A stretch of DNA of 64,000 nucleotides from Acidimicrobiia bacterium (GCA_027494165.1 JAOSJM010000005.1:992001-1056000), one strand, 5' to 3'. Numbered from the stretch's first letter, positions 1 to 8,759 are shown. Numbers and translations are program-made. The notes: generated from the sequence alone by a model not told the origin.

Positions 1-165
1 GAGGAGGGCCGAGCCTCGGTGAGCGAGGTCGGCTACGTCGAGCTCACCGACGCCGAGTGGGACGCCACGGCCTCCGCGTGGGCGGCCGGGCGTCCGGCCG
101 GCCCGGACCCCGGCGGGGACCGGGCCGCTCGAGCCCGCCCGCGTCGCGGCACGGACGGCGGATGA
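1..165 (+). CDS. pstS: Phosphate ABC transporter substrate-binding protein, C-terminal fragment
   Basis: Only the last 54 codons lie in the window. The stretch VGYVELTDAEWD resembles the C-terminal end of PstS phosphate-binding proteins, where a GYVxLP-type strand precedes the last helix. After it comes a Gly/Pro/Arg-rich tail that looks like non-conserved extension. pstC starts 7 nt after the stop, so this is the expected first gene of a pst operon. Identification rests mainly on that context. PstS would be an exported, often lipid-anchored, phosphate receptor. Confidence 0.6.
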   Translation, partial: EEGRASVSEVGYVELTDAEWDATASAWAAGRPAGPDPGGDRAARARPRRGTDGG

Positions 166-172
166 GCCCCGG

Positions 173-1110
173 ATGACCCAGCGCGCGAACGTCGTCGACC
201 TCGCCGGGAACCCACGCCGGCGCCGCCGCGAGCAGGCGATCCGCTGGGGGTTCCTCGCCGCCGGACTGTCCTCGATCCTCGTGAGCCTGGGGATCGTGGT
301 CACCCTCACCGGCGAGGCCGTCCGCTTCCTCTCCCACATCGACCTGCACCTGCTCTGGGAGGACGGCTGGTTCCCCCGGCGGGGCGAGTTCGACATCAGG
401 ACCCTCGTCGTGGGGACCCTGCTCACGACGGCGGTGGCCATGGCCGTCGCCACGCCCCTCGGCCTCGGCGCGGCCGTCTACCTCGCCGAGTACGCCCGCC
501 CCGGGGTCCGCAAGGTCCTCAAGCCCACGCTCGAGGTCCTGGCCGGGATCCCCAGCGTCGTCCTCGGGTTCTTCGCCCTCACCTGGATCAGCCCGGAGAT
601 CGTCAAGCGGATCTGGTCCGACGCCGAGGGGTTCAACCTCGCCGCGGCCGGGATCGGCATCGGGATCCTCGTCACGCCGCTCGTGGCCTCGATCGCCGAG
701 GACGCCATGCGGGCGGTCCCCCGGTCGCTGCGCGAGGCCTCCTACGGCCTGGGGGCGCGCAAGGTGACCACCAGCGTCCGGGTGGTGTTCCCGGCCGCGA
801 TCTCGGGGATCGTGGCCGCCCTGGTCATCGCCGTCTCGCGGGCGATCGGAGAGACGATGGTCGTCGCCATCGCCGCGGGGGATCGGGCGGCGCGCTGCTG
901 ACCTGGGACGTCACCGAGGCCGGCCAGACCATGACCGCGGCCATCGCGTCGCTCGCCACCGGGACCGACCAGGTGGCCGCCGGTGGCGGCCGCAACGCCG
1001 GGCAGGCGTTCAACAGCCTGTTCTTCGTGGGGCTGCTGCTCTTCTTCATGACCCTGGCGCTCAACGTGATCGGGAACCGCTTCGTGCGACGGGTCCGGGA
1101 GCGGTACTGA
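173..1110 (+). CDS. pstC: Phosphate ABC transporter permease PstC (frameshifted)
   Basis: Integral membrane permease of the high-affinity phosphate importer, pairing with PstA. Hydrophobic helices span the protein, and the inner-membrane-component signature is seen around residues 175-225 (VPRSLREASYGLGA ... SRAIGETMVV). The frame breaks after VVAIAAG. One extra G in the five-G run at 877-881 restores GGSGGALLTWDV and a normal C-terminus of two membrane segments ending at 1110, giving 312 aa, the usual PstC length. The stop overlaps the pstA start by one base (TGATG), so the two are translationally coupled. I regard the gene as intact in the organism. Confidence 0.9.
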
Positions 1111-2054
1111 TGACGGGCGACCCGACCGTCCTCACGCCCACGCAGAAGGCGATCCGGAGCTCCGTCGCCCACCGTCGACCCGACGTCCGCGGCGCCGTGT
1201 TCCAGGGCGCCCTCCTCCTCAGCCTGCTCGTGGTCATGGCCCTCCTCGTCACCCTCCTCATGGAGGTCGCCCGGGACGGGTTCGACGTGTTCGCCGAGCG
1301 CGGAGGCGACTTCCTCACGAGCAACCTCTCCTCCCGACCGGAGCGGGCCGGCGTCTGGCAGGGCATCAAGGGCAGCCTGCTCATCGCCGCGTTCGTGGTC
1401 CTGCTCGCCTTCCCCCTCGGCATCGCGACGGCCGTCTACCTGGAGGAGTACGCCCCCGACAACCGGCTCACCCGCTTCGTCGACCTCAACATCCGGAACC
1501 TCGCGGGCGTCCCCTCGGTCGTCTACGGCATCCTCGGCCTCGTCGTCTTCGTGAAGTGGCTCGGCGGGTCCACGGGCGGGCGCAGCGTCATCTCGGGCGG
1601 GATCACGATGTCGATCCTCGTCCTGCCCATCGTGATCATCACCTCGGCCGAGGCCGTTCGGTCGGTCCCACGGGCGCTGCGGGAGGGCGGTTACGGCATC
1701 GGCGCCACCCCGTCGGACGTGGTGCGCCGCCTGGTGCTGCCGAGCGCGGCTCCGGGGATCCTCACCGGCACCGTCCTGTCGCTCTCGCGCGCCCTGGGCG
1801 AGACGGCGCCGCTCATCCTCGTCGGAGCCGTGGGCAGCGGCTTCTACTCCACCGGCGACCAGGGCTTCTTCGAGCAACTCCAGGGGGGCTTCTCGGCCCT
1901 GCCGATGATCGTCTACGGGTGGGCCCGCCAACCCCGGGCCGAGTTCCGGGCCCTCACGTCGGCCACGATCATCGTCCTGCTCGCGATCACGCTGCTCGCC
2001 AACGCGACCGCGATCCTGCTGCGCAACCGCTACGAGCAGCGGGGCGAGGCCTGA
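1110..2054 (+). CDS. pstA: Phosphate ABC transporter permease PstA
   Basis: Second permease of the phosphate importer, 314 aa, uninterrupted. It shows a hydrophobic N-terminal segment around residues 28-50, the QGIKGSLLIAAFVVLLAFPLG helix region, and the EAA-type loop RSVPRALREGGYGIGAT that contacts the ATPase, followed by SRALGETAPLILVGA. The start ATG overlaps the pstC stop by one base. No pstB ATPase gene follows: the next gene is on the opposite strand, so PstB must be encoded upstream of the window or elsewhere. Confidence 0.93.
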   Translation: MTGDPTVLTPTQKAIRSSVAHRRPDVRGAVFQGALLLSLLVVMALLVTLLMEVARDGFDVFAERGGDFLTSNLSSRPERAGVWQGIKGSLLIAAFVVLLAFPLGIATAVYLEEYAPDNRLTRFVDLNIRNLAGVPSVVYGILGLVVFVKWLGGSTGGRSVISGGITMSILVLPIVIITSAEAVRSVPRALREGGYGIGATPSDVVRRLVLPSAAPGILTGTVLSLSRALGETAPLILVGAVGSGFYSTGDQGFFEQLQGGFSALPMIVYGWARQPRAEFRALTSATIIVLLAITLLANATAILLRNRYEQRGEA

Positions 2055-2109
2055 TCTCGGGGCCCGGATCGGACGGTCGACCCCCGGCCGGGTGGGCGGC
2101 CGCGGAGGG

Positions 2110-2385
2110 TCAGGCGCCCTCGTCCTCGTCGTAGCCGAGGTCCCACTCCAGGATCAGCCGCTCACGCTCGGCGTCGCGGGCCACCCGCTCCCGGTTGCGC
2201 CGGAACTGCGGGTCGTGGGGCGGGAGGAGCTGGAGACGGGCGATGGCCCGCTGGCGGAAGTCGTCGATCACCTGGCGGTCGCCGAACACCCCCCGGATCT
2301 CCCAGTGCGGCGCGACGGGGCCCAGGTACACGACGGTCACCTGCCCCTGAGGGGGCAGCTGCTCGAGCTCCTCGGGTTCCTGCAT
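2110..2385 (-). CDS. Small conserved-looking hypothetical protein
   Basis: A 91-aa soluble acidic protein that I do not recognise. It begins with an acidic and proline-rich stretch (MQEPEELEQLPPQG), then a likely folded core with TVVYLGPVAPHWEIRG and a helix VIDDFRQRAIARLQLL, and ends in a charged helix and acidic tail. It lies convergent with pstA and 126 bp beyond the end of the htrA gene on the same strand. Codon third positions are GC-rich as in neighbouring genes, which supports coding. No catalytic motif or cysteine is visible. Confidence 0.6.
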   Translation of the reverse strand: MQEPEELEQLPPQGQVTVVYLGPVAPHWEIRGVFGDRQVIDDFRQRAIARLQLLPPHDPQFRRNRERVARDAERERLILEWDLGYDEDEGA

Positions 2386-2511
2386 CGCCGTCTCCGTTCC
2401 GGGGCCGCGGGGCCGGTGGGTGCCGGTCGCAGCGTAACGGACGACGCTGACCCCGTCTCACCGGCCCGATCGTGGGGGGGCCGGCCCGGACCGTCCGGCC
2501 CCGCCCGGGCC

Positions 2512-4021
2512 TCACCCCAGGAAGTCCGAGCGCGAGGCCAGGGTCGCCTCCACGGTGACCTCCTCGCCGTCTCGGTCGAGGACGATGGTCACGGAGTCGC
2601 CGGGGGAGAACCGGCGGACCACCGCGGCCACGTCGGCCGAGTCGTCGACCTCCTCGCCGGCGACCTCCAGGATCACGTCGTACTGGGTGATCCCGGCCGC
2701 GCGAGCCGGCGACCGCGGCGTCACCTCCACCACGACCGCACCCCGGTCGACCGAGAGGTCGAGCTCCCGGACCACCGCGGGGTCACGGTCTGGGTCTGCA
2801 CGCCGAGGAAGGCCACCTCCACGTCCTCGCCCTGCCGGAGCTGCTCGATGACCGGCATGGCCTGGGCGATGGCGATGGCGAAGCCGACGTTCTGGGCCAC
2901 CTGCGGGTCGGCGATCGCGGTGTTGATGCCGACGACCTCCCCCGACGCGTTCACCAGGGGGCCGCCCGAGTTGCCCCGGTTGATGGCGGCGTCCGTCTGG
3001 ATGGCGTCGGTGAGGACGGTGCCGGTCTCGGTGGGGACCTGGCGGCCCAGCGCGGACACGATGCCCCGGGTGACGCTGAGGCCGCCCTCGAGGGCCAGGG
3101 CGTTGCCGATCGCCACGACGTCGTCGCCGACCTGGAGCGAGTCGGAGTCGCCGATCTCGGCGAAGGGCAGGTTCTCACCGTCGACCTGGATCACGGCGAG
3201 GTCGGTGACCGGGTCGCGCCCCACGACCTCGGCGGGCATGGTCTCCCCGTCGGAGAAGGTCACCTCGATGTCGCCACCCACCTGCGTTCCCGTCTCGTCG
3301 CTGATGACGTGGTTGTTGGTGACGATGAAGCCGTCCGGGCTGATGACGAAGCCGCTCCCGGCGGAGACGTTCTCCCCGAGCAGCTGCGAGGCCGGGCCGT
3401 CCTGGGTCACCTGGATGGCGACCACGGCCGGCTCGACCCGGGCGAGCACCTCCTGGACGTCGGCCGGCTCGGTCATGACGGAGGTGTTGCTGCCGACCGG
3501 TGTGCGCTCCACGACCCTCGTCTCGCCACCGTCGTCGTCGGCCACGAGGTACACACCCGACGCCACGAGGGCGCCGACCAGGCCGCCGACGAGGCCGGCG
3601 AGGAGGGTCTGGCGGAGCCGACCGGGGCGCGCGCCCGGCGGCGACGGCGGCCCGGACGGCGGCGACGCCGGAGGGCCCGGCGGCGTTCCCCAGCCAGCGG
3701 TCGTGGGAGGCGGCGCCGGCCAGCCTCGCGCGGCCTCCGGCGCCCCGGCCCCACCCGGCCCCGGAGGGGGTTCCGGCGCGGCCGGGGCGATCGGCACCGT
3801 CGGCTCTCCCTCGATCCCGGCGCCCCAGCCGACCGGGGCCGTGACATCTTGCGCGCCCCCGGGGCCCGCGGCATCACCCCCTGGTCGGGGCCCGCGACGG
3901 TCTCCTCCGGGGTCTCGGGGCCCGCGGCGGCCGGCGGCTCCCCGGTGGTCGCGTCGGTCGGGACCGTGTCGTCGGCGGGCTCGTCGGCTGGGTGCTCACC
4001 GGGGAGGTGGTCGTCGGCCAC
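2512..4021 (-). CDS. HtrA/DegP-like membrane-anchored serine protease with PDZ domain (two frameshifts)
   Basis: Envelope quality-control protease of the trypsin-fold HtrA type. In order: an acidic then proline-rich cytoplasmic N-terminus, one transmembrane helix (LLAGLVGGLVGALVASGVYL), a protease domain with catalytic His (TNNHVI), Asp (DLAVI) and Ser (NRGNSGGPL), and a C-terminal PDZ domain (RSPARAAGITQYDVILEVAG). Two single-base losses break it, in the runs at 3856-3860 and 2779-2782. Repaired length is 503 aa. The GTG at 4021 is chosen because an AGGAGG sits 6 nt before it and an ECF-type promoter lies further upstream. Its placement near the ECF sigma gene recalls the mycobacterial sigE-rseA-htrA-tatB region. 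Confidence 0.88.
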
Positions 4022-4055
4022 GGGTGCCTCCTGGTTCGTCTCGTCATCATCCACC

Positions 4056-4081
4056 AACGCCGGTGGCTCCGGACAAGTTCC
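4056..4081 (-). promoter_or_regulatory. Candidate ECF sigma promoter of the htrA-like gene
   Basis: On the minus strand the sequence reads GGAAC, 17 nt, CGTT. This is the SigE/SigH-type ECF promoter pattern and matches two further copies upstream of the nearby whiB and sigma genes. The predicted start of transcription near 4049 leaves about a 28-nt leader carrying the AGGAGG of the protease gene. Confidence 0.6.
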
Positions 4082-4121
4082 GCCGGGTTCCTCATCGACC
4101 GGCACGAGGAACATCTTGCTG

Positions 4122-4133
4122 AACCGTCCGGTT
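4122..4133. promoter_or_regulatory. Palindrome in the divergent htrA/whiB region
   Basis: AACCG-TC-CGGTT is a perfect 12-bp palindrome between the two divergent ECF-type promoters. It could be an operator for either gene, but I know no cognate regulator and a short palindrome may be chance. Confidence 0.25.
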
Positions 4134-4175
4134 ACGTAGGTGGAGGGGCCCCGGGAGCCGAGCGTTGCCGGCACC

Positions 4176-4202
4176 GGGAACGTTTGCACCGTCTCGAGCG
4201 TT
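4176..4202 (+). promoter_or_regulatory. Candidate ECF sigma promoter of whiB
   Basis: GGGAAC, 17 nt, CGTT, placed 18 nt before the whiB start codon. Spacing and sequence match the candidate promoters of the htrA-like gene and of the ECF sigma gene itself. Confidence 0.6.
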
Positions 4203-4220
4203 GAAGGACATCAGACCGTC

Positions 4221-4499
4221 ATGGACCACCTCTCGATCCCCCCTGAGTACGACGCCGAGCACGAGTGGATGCTCTCGGCTCGTTGTCGTGACCGCTCGCC
4301 CGCCGACTTCTTCCCCTCCGACGGAGTCGGTGTGGAGTTGGCGCGCCGCGTCTGCGCCGAGTGCCCGGTGCGCGCCGAGTGCCTGGAGTACGCCCTCACC
4401 TACCGCATCGACCACGGGGTCTGGGGTGGCGCCTCCGAGCGCGAGCGCCGCCGCATCCTCCGCTCCCGGAGGGTCGCGGCCCTGGCCCGCCAGTCGTAG
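4221..4499 (+). CDS. WhiB-family iron-sulfur regulator
   Basis: A 92-aa actinobacterial redox-sensing transcription factor. Four cysteines at residues 22, 45, 48 and 54 follow the WhiB spacing C-Xn-C-X2-C-X5-C and would bind a [4Fe-4S] cluster. They are followed by the GVWGG turn at 66-70 and a basic C-terminal DNA-binding tail (SERERRRILRSRR). The frame is open further upstream, but ATG 4221 gives a normal WhiB length with AAGGA 12 nt before it. It diverges from the htrA-like protease and has an ECF-type promoter, so it may belong to the envelope-stress regulon. Which WhiB subclass it is cannot be settled by eye. Confidence 0.93.
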   Translation: MDHLSIPPEYDAEHEWMLSARCRDRSPADFFPSDGVGVELARRVCAECPVRAECLEYALTYRIDHGVWGGASERERRRILRSRRVAALARQS

Positions 4500-4516
4500 C
4501 GGCGACCGGCCGGCGC

Positions 4517-5542
4517 TCATCCCCACCGGAACGGCGCCAGGACGGCGCGCGCGAGCGACGTCAGGATCCCCGGCTCGGGTTCCCGGGCCAGATCCTCCGC
4601 GAACGTCCGCAGGTCCTCGATCGGCGCGTCACCGACGCAGGTGAAGACCAGCTCGTCGCCCTCCCAGACCAGGACCTCGCCCCCCGGGACCGGGTACCGA
4701 TGGGCCTCGTCGCCCGCGACCTCGTCGACCCGACCGCCTGCGGGCAGCCGGCGGGCGTCGAGCCGACCCCGCTGCTCGAAGACCGAGATCCCGAAGACGC
4801 CGTCGCTGTAGAAGAGCTGCAGGGTCCCGTCCGCGTGGCGGTGACGGGCCACGAGGCCGTAGCCGTCCCCGGCGGTCTCCGGCGCCCGGAACGGGTCGTC
4901 CAGCTCCTCCACGGGCTCGGGGGCAGAGGGCTCGACGTCGTCGGGCCAGGGCTCGGAGCTCCCCCGGTGGCCGGACGGAGCCCCGAGACCGACACGAAGC
5001 CCACGACGCGGACCACCCGACCGTCGGCGTCGAGCACCTCACGCCGCAGGAGGAGCCCCGACTCGGCGTCGACGTAGCTGCGCTCCCGCACCTCGCCCGC
5101 GAGCACCGCCTCGACCAGCCGGGTGGCCCGTCCGGCGACGAGCGGGCCGGGTCCCACCCGCAGCTCGTACTTCGCGGCGGGTGACGGTGCGCTCGGCCGG
5201 TCGCTCCAGAGCAGCAGCCATCCGTCGGGACCCTCGACGAGCCGGTGCTCGTCCCGGCCGAGCAGGCGGCGCTCCCTCCCGACCTCCAGGATCCCCGACT
5301 CCCCCGCTCACCGCGACCCGTTCCCGGTGCCACCGCCCACCCTCCACCCACTCGACGACGACGACGCCGGCGAACTCGTGATCGGTCGCCGCGCGGCGCG
5401 CCTCCTCGAGGAGCCGCTCCCCGGCGTCGGGTCCGGTGGCACCGCGGGCGGCCCGGACCGCCCCGAGCGGGAGGAGCATCACGAGGAGCGCCACGACGAG
5501 CCGGGCATGGCCCCGGTCCGCGGCACGGGTCGGCGCGCTCAC
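4517..5542 (-). CDS. RseB/MucB-like sigma-factor regulatory protein (frameshifted)
   Basis: Predicted exported regulator of the anti-sigma/ECF sigma pair. A hydrophobic export segment (ARLVVALLVMLLPLG) follows the start, then a central region with SYVDAESGLLLRREVLDADG. The C-terminal domain has LQLFYSDGVFGISVFEQRG, resembling the LYSDGLFSFSVYV signature of RseB. In proteobacteria RseB senses mislocalised lipoproteins and shields RseA. Two losses near 5290-5310 and one near 4960 break the frame; about 342 aa when repaired. Its GTG overlaps the anti-sigma stop (GTGA), giving translational coupling. Confidence 0.7.
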
Positions 5543-5980
5543 CGCCCCAGCCCCACCGGCACGCCGATCGGGGCGAGCCGGCTGATCGGGTCGGCGGCCA
5601 CCGAGGCCTCGGCGGCGTGGGCGTCGACGAGCGCCGGGACCGCCGGCGTGACCGTCTCCCGTCCCGGGAGGAGGACCGCCACGAGCACGGCCGCCGCGGC
5701 CGCCGTCGCGGCGATCGGAGCCAGCACCTGCCACCGTCGCGACCGCTCGACCGGGCGCTCCTCGGCGCCCCTCGACAGCACGGCGTCCCAGAAGCCCGAC
5801 GGCGCCTCCCGGACCGGGAGCCCGCGCACCGCGGCGCGGGCCTCGGTCACCTCGGCCAGGATCGCCCGCCACTCCGGCGAGGTCTCCAGCCGGTCCTCGA
5901 CCTCGGCCCGCTCGGCCGGGGGTGAGCTCGCCGTCGAGGTAGCCGGAGAGACCGTCCTCGGGGACGGGCGGGCCGCTCAT
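5539..5980 (-). CDS. Membrane anti-sigma factor, non-zinc type (frameshifted)
   Basis: Predicted anti-sigma factor for the ECF sigma encoded just upstream. The N-terminus LSGYLDGELTP...ERAEVEDRLE matches the anti-sigma domain fold, and a transmembrane helix lies near residues 95-115 (VLAPIAATAAAAAVLVAVLL). The HxxxCxxC zinc ligands common in this family are absent: the usual cysteine segment reads ETSPEWRA. Two bases appear to be missing in the G run at 5918-5922 (C run on the coding strand). Repaired length is 147 aa. It starts with ATG inside the sigma stop (ATGA) and ends inside the RseB-like start (GTGA). Confidence 0.75.
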
Positions 5981-6513
5981 CCACGACCTCCGTCCCCGGC
6001 GCCGTCAGCGGCGGGCGCAGGAGGGGCGAGCGCGGCGCGCAGGAGCCGGCGACCCCGGTGGATCCGTGAGCGGACCGTGCCCACCGGGACGCCCGTCGCG
6101 GCCGCCACGTCCTCGTAGGGGAGATCGGCCACGTCGCTCAACACCACGGCCACCCTGAAGTCCTCGGGGAGGGTCGCCAGGGCCGCCTGGACCTCGTCGG
6201 AGAGCGCCTCGGCCGCCTCGTCGGCCGCCGGCGCGGGGGCCAGGACGAGGTCCGGCTCCCCGGGCAGGGCCACGGTCGGGCGCCGCTTGCGCCGACGGAC
6301 CTCGTCGAGGAACACGTTCGTCACGATCCTCGCCAACCACCCCTCCAGCGACCCGGGCCGGTAGGTCGCCAGCCCCCGACGGATCCGGAGCAGGGCTTCC
6401 TGGACCAGGTCCGCGGCGTCGTCCTCGTTGCCGGCCAGGCGGTAGGCGACGTTGTAGAGGAAGCGCCCGTGCTCGCGGGCGACGTCCTCCCACGACGGGA
6501 CACCGCCGGCCAT
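5977..6513 (-). CDS. ECF RNA polymerase sigma factor, SigE-like
   Basis: A 178-aa extracytoplasmic-function sigma factor. Region 2 covers about residues 15-85 (GRFLYNVAYRLAGNEDDAADLVQE, then WLARIVTNVFLDEVRRRKRR). Region 4 covers about 110-165 (ALATLPEDFRVAVVLSDVADLPYEDVA, then GTVRSRIHRGRRLLR). The gene heads a translationally coupled set with the anti-sigma and RseB-like genes, and the HtrA-like protease lies beyond on the same strand. A GGGAAC-N18-CGTT promoter places its transcription start next to its ATG, suggesting autoregulation on a leaderless transcript. Confidence 0.92.
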   Translation of the reverse strand: MAGGVPSWEDVAREHGRFLYNVAYRLAGNEDDAADLVQEALLRIRRGLATYRPGSLEGWLARIVTNVFLDEVRRRKRRPTVALPGEPDLVLAPAPAADEAAEALSDEVQAALATLPEDFRVAVVLSDVADLPYEDVAAATGVPVGTVRSRIHRGRRLLRAALAPPAPAADGAGDGGRG

Positions 6514-6520
6514 CAGTGAG

Positions 6521-6548
6521 AACGACGAGAGGGAGCCCCCGGGTTCCC
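6521..6548 (-). promoter_or_regulatory. Candidate autoregulatory promoter of the ECF sigma operon
   Basis: Minus strand GGGAAC, 18 nt, CGTT, ending 7 nt before the sigma ATG. The expected transcription start therefore coincides with the start codon. It is the third member of the matching promoter set in this region. Confidence 0.6.
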
Positions 6549-6573
6549 GGGATCGGGCCGAGGGGCGCGGGCG

Positions 6574-6756
6574 TTACGACGAGGCGTTCTCGTCCTTGTC
6601 GGCCTTGTCGTCGTCCTTCGCACCCTCGGACAGCCCAGACCGGAACTCCTTCGAGGCCTGCCCGAGCGAGCGGGCGAGCTTCGGGAGCTGGGAGCCTCCG
6701 AAGATCAGGAGGACGATCAGGAGGACGATGATGAGTTCGGTGGGTCCGAGGTTCAT
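6574..6756 (-). CDS. tatA: Sec-independent translocase TatA/TatE-type subunit
   Basis: A 60-aa single-span membrane protein of the twin-arginine pathway. The N-terminal helix ELIIVLLIVLLIFGGSQLPKLARSLG carries the FG hinge and an amphipathic helix, followed by a short charged tail rich in Lys, Asp and Glu. Length fits TatA, which forms the pore-like oligomer. It precedes the ECF sigma gene on the same strand. A TAACCT box at 6785-6790 (minus strand) is a plausible -10. Confidence 0.9.
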   Translation of the reverse strand: MNLGPTELIIVLLIVLLIFGGSQLPKLARSLGQASKEFRSGLSEGAKDDDKADKDENASS

Positions 6757-6812
6757 GAGGGAGCCCCTGTTCGAGTGGCGCCCCAGGTTACCGCGCCCCC
6801 ACGCCGACTCCC

Positions 6813-7805
6813 CTACGCAGCTCGGAGCGCGTGGGCGAGAAGGGCCACGTCGTCGAGGCTCCCCACCTGGAACGGGAGCGCCCCCACGCCGAGCACGAGG
6901 GTCTCGACCCCGAGCTCGGCCCACCCCGCGGCCTGCTCCCGGACCTCGTCGACGGTCCCCACGAGACGGCCGACCCGCCAGTCGTCGAGGGTGACGCCGT
7001 CGAGCACCCCGGTCGGCGTCCCGGCCCGGAGCCGCTCGAAACGTCGCTCCAGGTCGGCCCGGTCCTCGCCGCAGAGCGCGTAGAGCCCGATCGAGCGCCA
7101 CACCGTCGCCGGGTCGCGATCGCGCGCCTCGCAGGCTCGCTCGAGCACCGCGAGCCGCTCGCGGTAGGCCTCGGGGGTCCACACCCAGCAGGTGTTCCAG
7201 CCGTCGGCCACCTCGGCCACGAGCTCCAGGAGCCGGTCACCCTTGCCCCCGACGAACACGGGGGGCCGGGGCTCCTGGAGCGCCGGCGGGAGGTTCAGGG
7301 CCCCCTCGGCCCGGTGGTACCGCCCGGGGTACGTGAGCGGCCCGCCCCCGAGCAGGCCCCGGCACACCTCGACCGCCTCGCGCAGGCGGGCGAGGCGCTC
7401 CCCCGGGGACGGGAAGGGCAGGCCGATGGCCTCGTACTCGGGCTCGTACCAGCCCGCCCCGAGCCCGACGTCGAGCCGGCCGCCGGCCACCCGGTCGAGG
7501 GAGGCCAGCGCCTTCGCCAGCACGGACGCCGGCCGCAGCGCCTCGCACAGCACGAGGGTCCCGAGCCTCGGGCCGGGGACGTCGCGGGCGAGCGCGGCCA
7601 GGGTGACCAGCGGCTCGAACGCGCCGTGGCGCTCGGGACCGCCCCCGTACTTCGCGATGTCGAGGAAGAGGTGGTCGGAGAGCCACAGCGAGTCGACTCC
7701 CGCCTCGGCGGCCGAGCGGGCATGGGCCACGACGGTCTCGTACCGGAGAGGCGACTCGCGGGGCACCGAGTAGTCGTACTGGGGCAGGGCGAGGCCGATG
7801 CGCAC
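6813..7805 (-). CDS. LLM-class (luciferase-like) F420/FMN-dependent oxidoreductase
   Basis: A 330-aa TIM-barrel flavoprotein of the luciferase-like monooxygenase superfamily. Typical segments are RIGLALPQ at the N-terminus, AGVDSLWLSDHLF, ASLDRVAGGRLDVGLGAGWYEPEYEAIG, the substrate-loop region around PRPPVFVGGKG, and VADGWNTCW. In actinobacteria such proteins usually use coenzyme F420; the substrate is not predictable here. The GTG start is supported by a TAGGCT box 7 nt upstream, implying a leaderless mRNA. The gene diverges from the formimidoyltransferase gene. Confidence 0.85.
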   Translation of the reverse strand: MRIGLALPQYDYSVPRESPLRYETVVAHARSAAEAGVDSLWLSDHLFLDIAKYGGGPERHGAFEPLVTLAALARDVPGPRLGTLVLCEALRPASVLAKALASLDRVAGGRLDVGLGAGWYEPEYEAIGLPFPSPGERLARLREAVEVCRGLLGGGPLTYPGRYHRAEGALNLPPALQEPRPPVFVGGKGDRLLELVAEVADGWNTCWVWTPEAYRERLAVLERACEARDRDPATVWRSIGLYALCGEDRADLERRFERLRAGTPTGVLDGVTLDDWRVGRLVGTVDEVREQAAGWAELGVETLVLGVGALPFQVGSLDDVALLAHALRAA

Positions 7806-7812
7806 GCCCCGG

Positions 7813-7818
7813 AGCCTA
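7813..7818 (-). promoter_or_regulatory. -10 box, leaderless start of LLM gene
   Basis: TAGGCT on the minus strand ends 7 nt before the GTG at 7805. The 54-bp divergent intergenic region carries a matching box for the opposite gene. Confidence 0.5.
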
Positions 7819-7846
7819 CGCGGGCGGGCCCCTCCGACCGGGCTCG

Positions 7847-7852
7847 TAGCCT
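7847..7852 (+). promoter_or_regulatory. -10 box, leaderless start of formimidoyltransferase gene
   Basis: TAGCCT lies 6 nt before the ATG at 7859, the spacing expected if transcription starts on the A of the start codon. Confidence 0.5.
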
Positions 7853-7858
7853 GGCGGG

Positions 7859-8759
7859 ATGCTCGAGTGCGTGGCCAACGTCTCGGAAGGTCGCCGGCCG
7901 GCGGTCGTCGCCGCCCTGGCCCGGGCGTGCGGAGCGTCGCTGCTCGACGTGCACCGCGATCCCGACCACGACCGCTCGGTCCTGACCCTGGCCGGCCCCG
8001 GCGAGCACGACGTCGAGGCGGCCGCCCGCCGCCTGGCCGCCGAGGTCGCCGGGCACGTCGACCTGCGCGCGAACACCGGCGTCCACCCCCGCCTCGGAGC
8101 GCTCGACGTCGTCCCGTTCGTGGCCCTCGCGCCGACGCCTCCCGCGGACGCGGTCGAAGCCGCACGGCGGTTCGCGGCATGGGCCGCCGAGGCGATCGAG
8201 GTCCCGGTGTTCCTCTACGGTGACGCCGCGCCGGGACGCTCCCTCCCGGAGGTCCGCCGGCGGGCCTTCTCCGACCTGCCCCCGACGAGGGTCCCGCCCG
8301 TCCCCACCCCCCGCCTCGGCGCGACGGTCGTGGGGGCCCGGCCTCCCTCGTCGCCGTCAACTGCGAGCTGGACCGCGACGACCTCGCGCTGGCCCGGGCT
8401 CTCGCCCGGGCGGTCCGCGAGCGGGACGGTGGCCTCCCCGGAGTACGGGCCCTCGGGTTCCGCCTCGAGTCCCGGGGGTGGCCCAGGTGTCGATGAACCT
8501 CGTCGACCTCGGCGCCACCGGGCTGCAGGTCGCGTGCGAGGCGGTCCGGGACCGCGCCCGGGCGGCGGGAGCCGAGGTGGCGCGGGTCGAGCTCGTGGGC
8601 CTGATCCCCGCGGCCGAGCTCCGCCGCTGCTCGGCGCCGTTCCTGGCCTGGACCGGGATCGACGACCGGCGGACGGTCGAGGCCCGCCTGGTCGCGGTCG
8701 CCGGCGGAGCCGAACGGGGCGCGCCCGCAGAGAGGGGACTTGGCTCGGACAGAGGCTGA
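7859..8759 (+). CDS. ftcD: Glutamate formimidoyltransferase (two frameshifts)
   Basis: Transfers the formimino group of N-formimino-glutamate to tetrahydrofolate in histidine degradation. Diagnostic segments are LECVANVSEGRR at the N-terminus, DVHRDPDHDRSVLTLAGP, HVDLRANTGVHPRLGALDVVPF, and a C-terminal VSMNLVDLGATGL. Two single-base losses break it: in the G run near 8330 (restoring ASLVAVNCELDRDDLALARA) and in the five-G run near 8475 (restoring GVAQVSMNL). Repaired length is 300 aa, the normal size of the transferase domain without a cyclodeaminase domain. No other hut gene is visible nearby. Confidence 0.85.
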
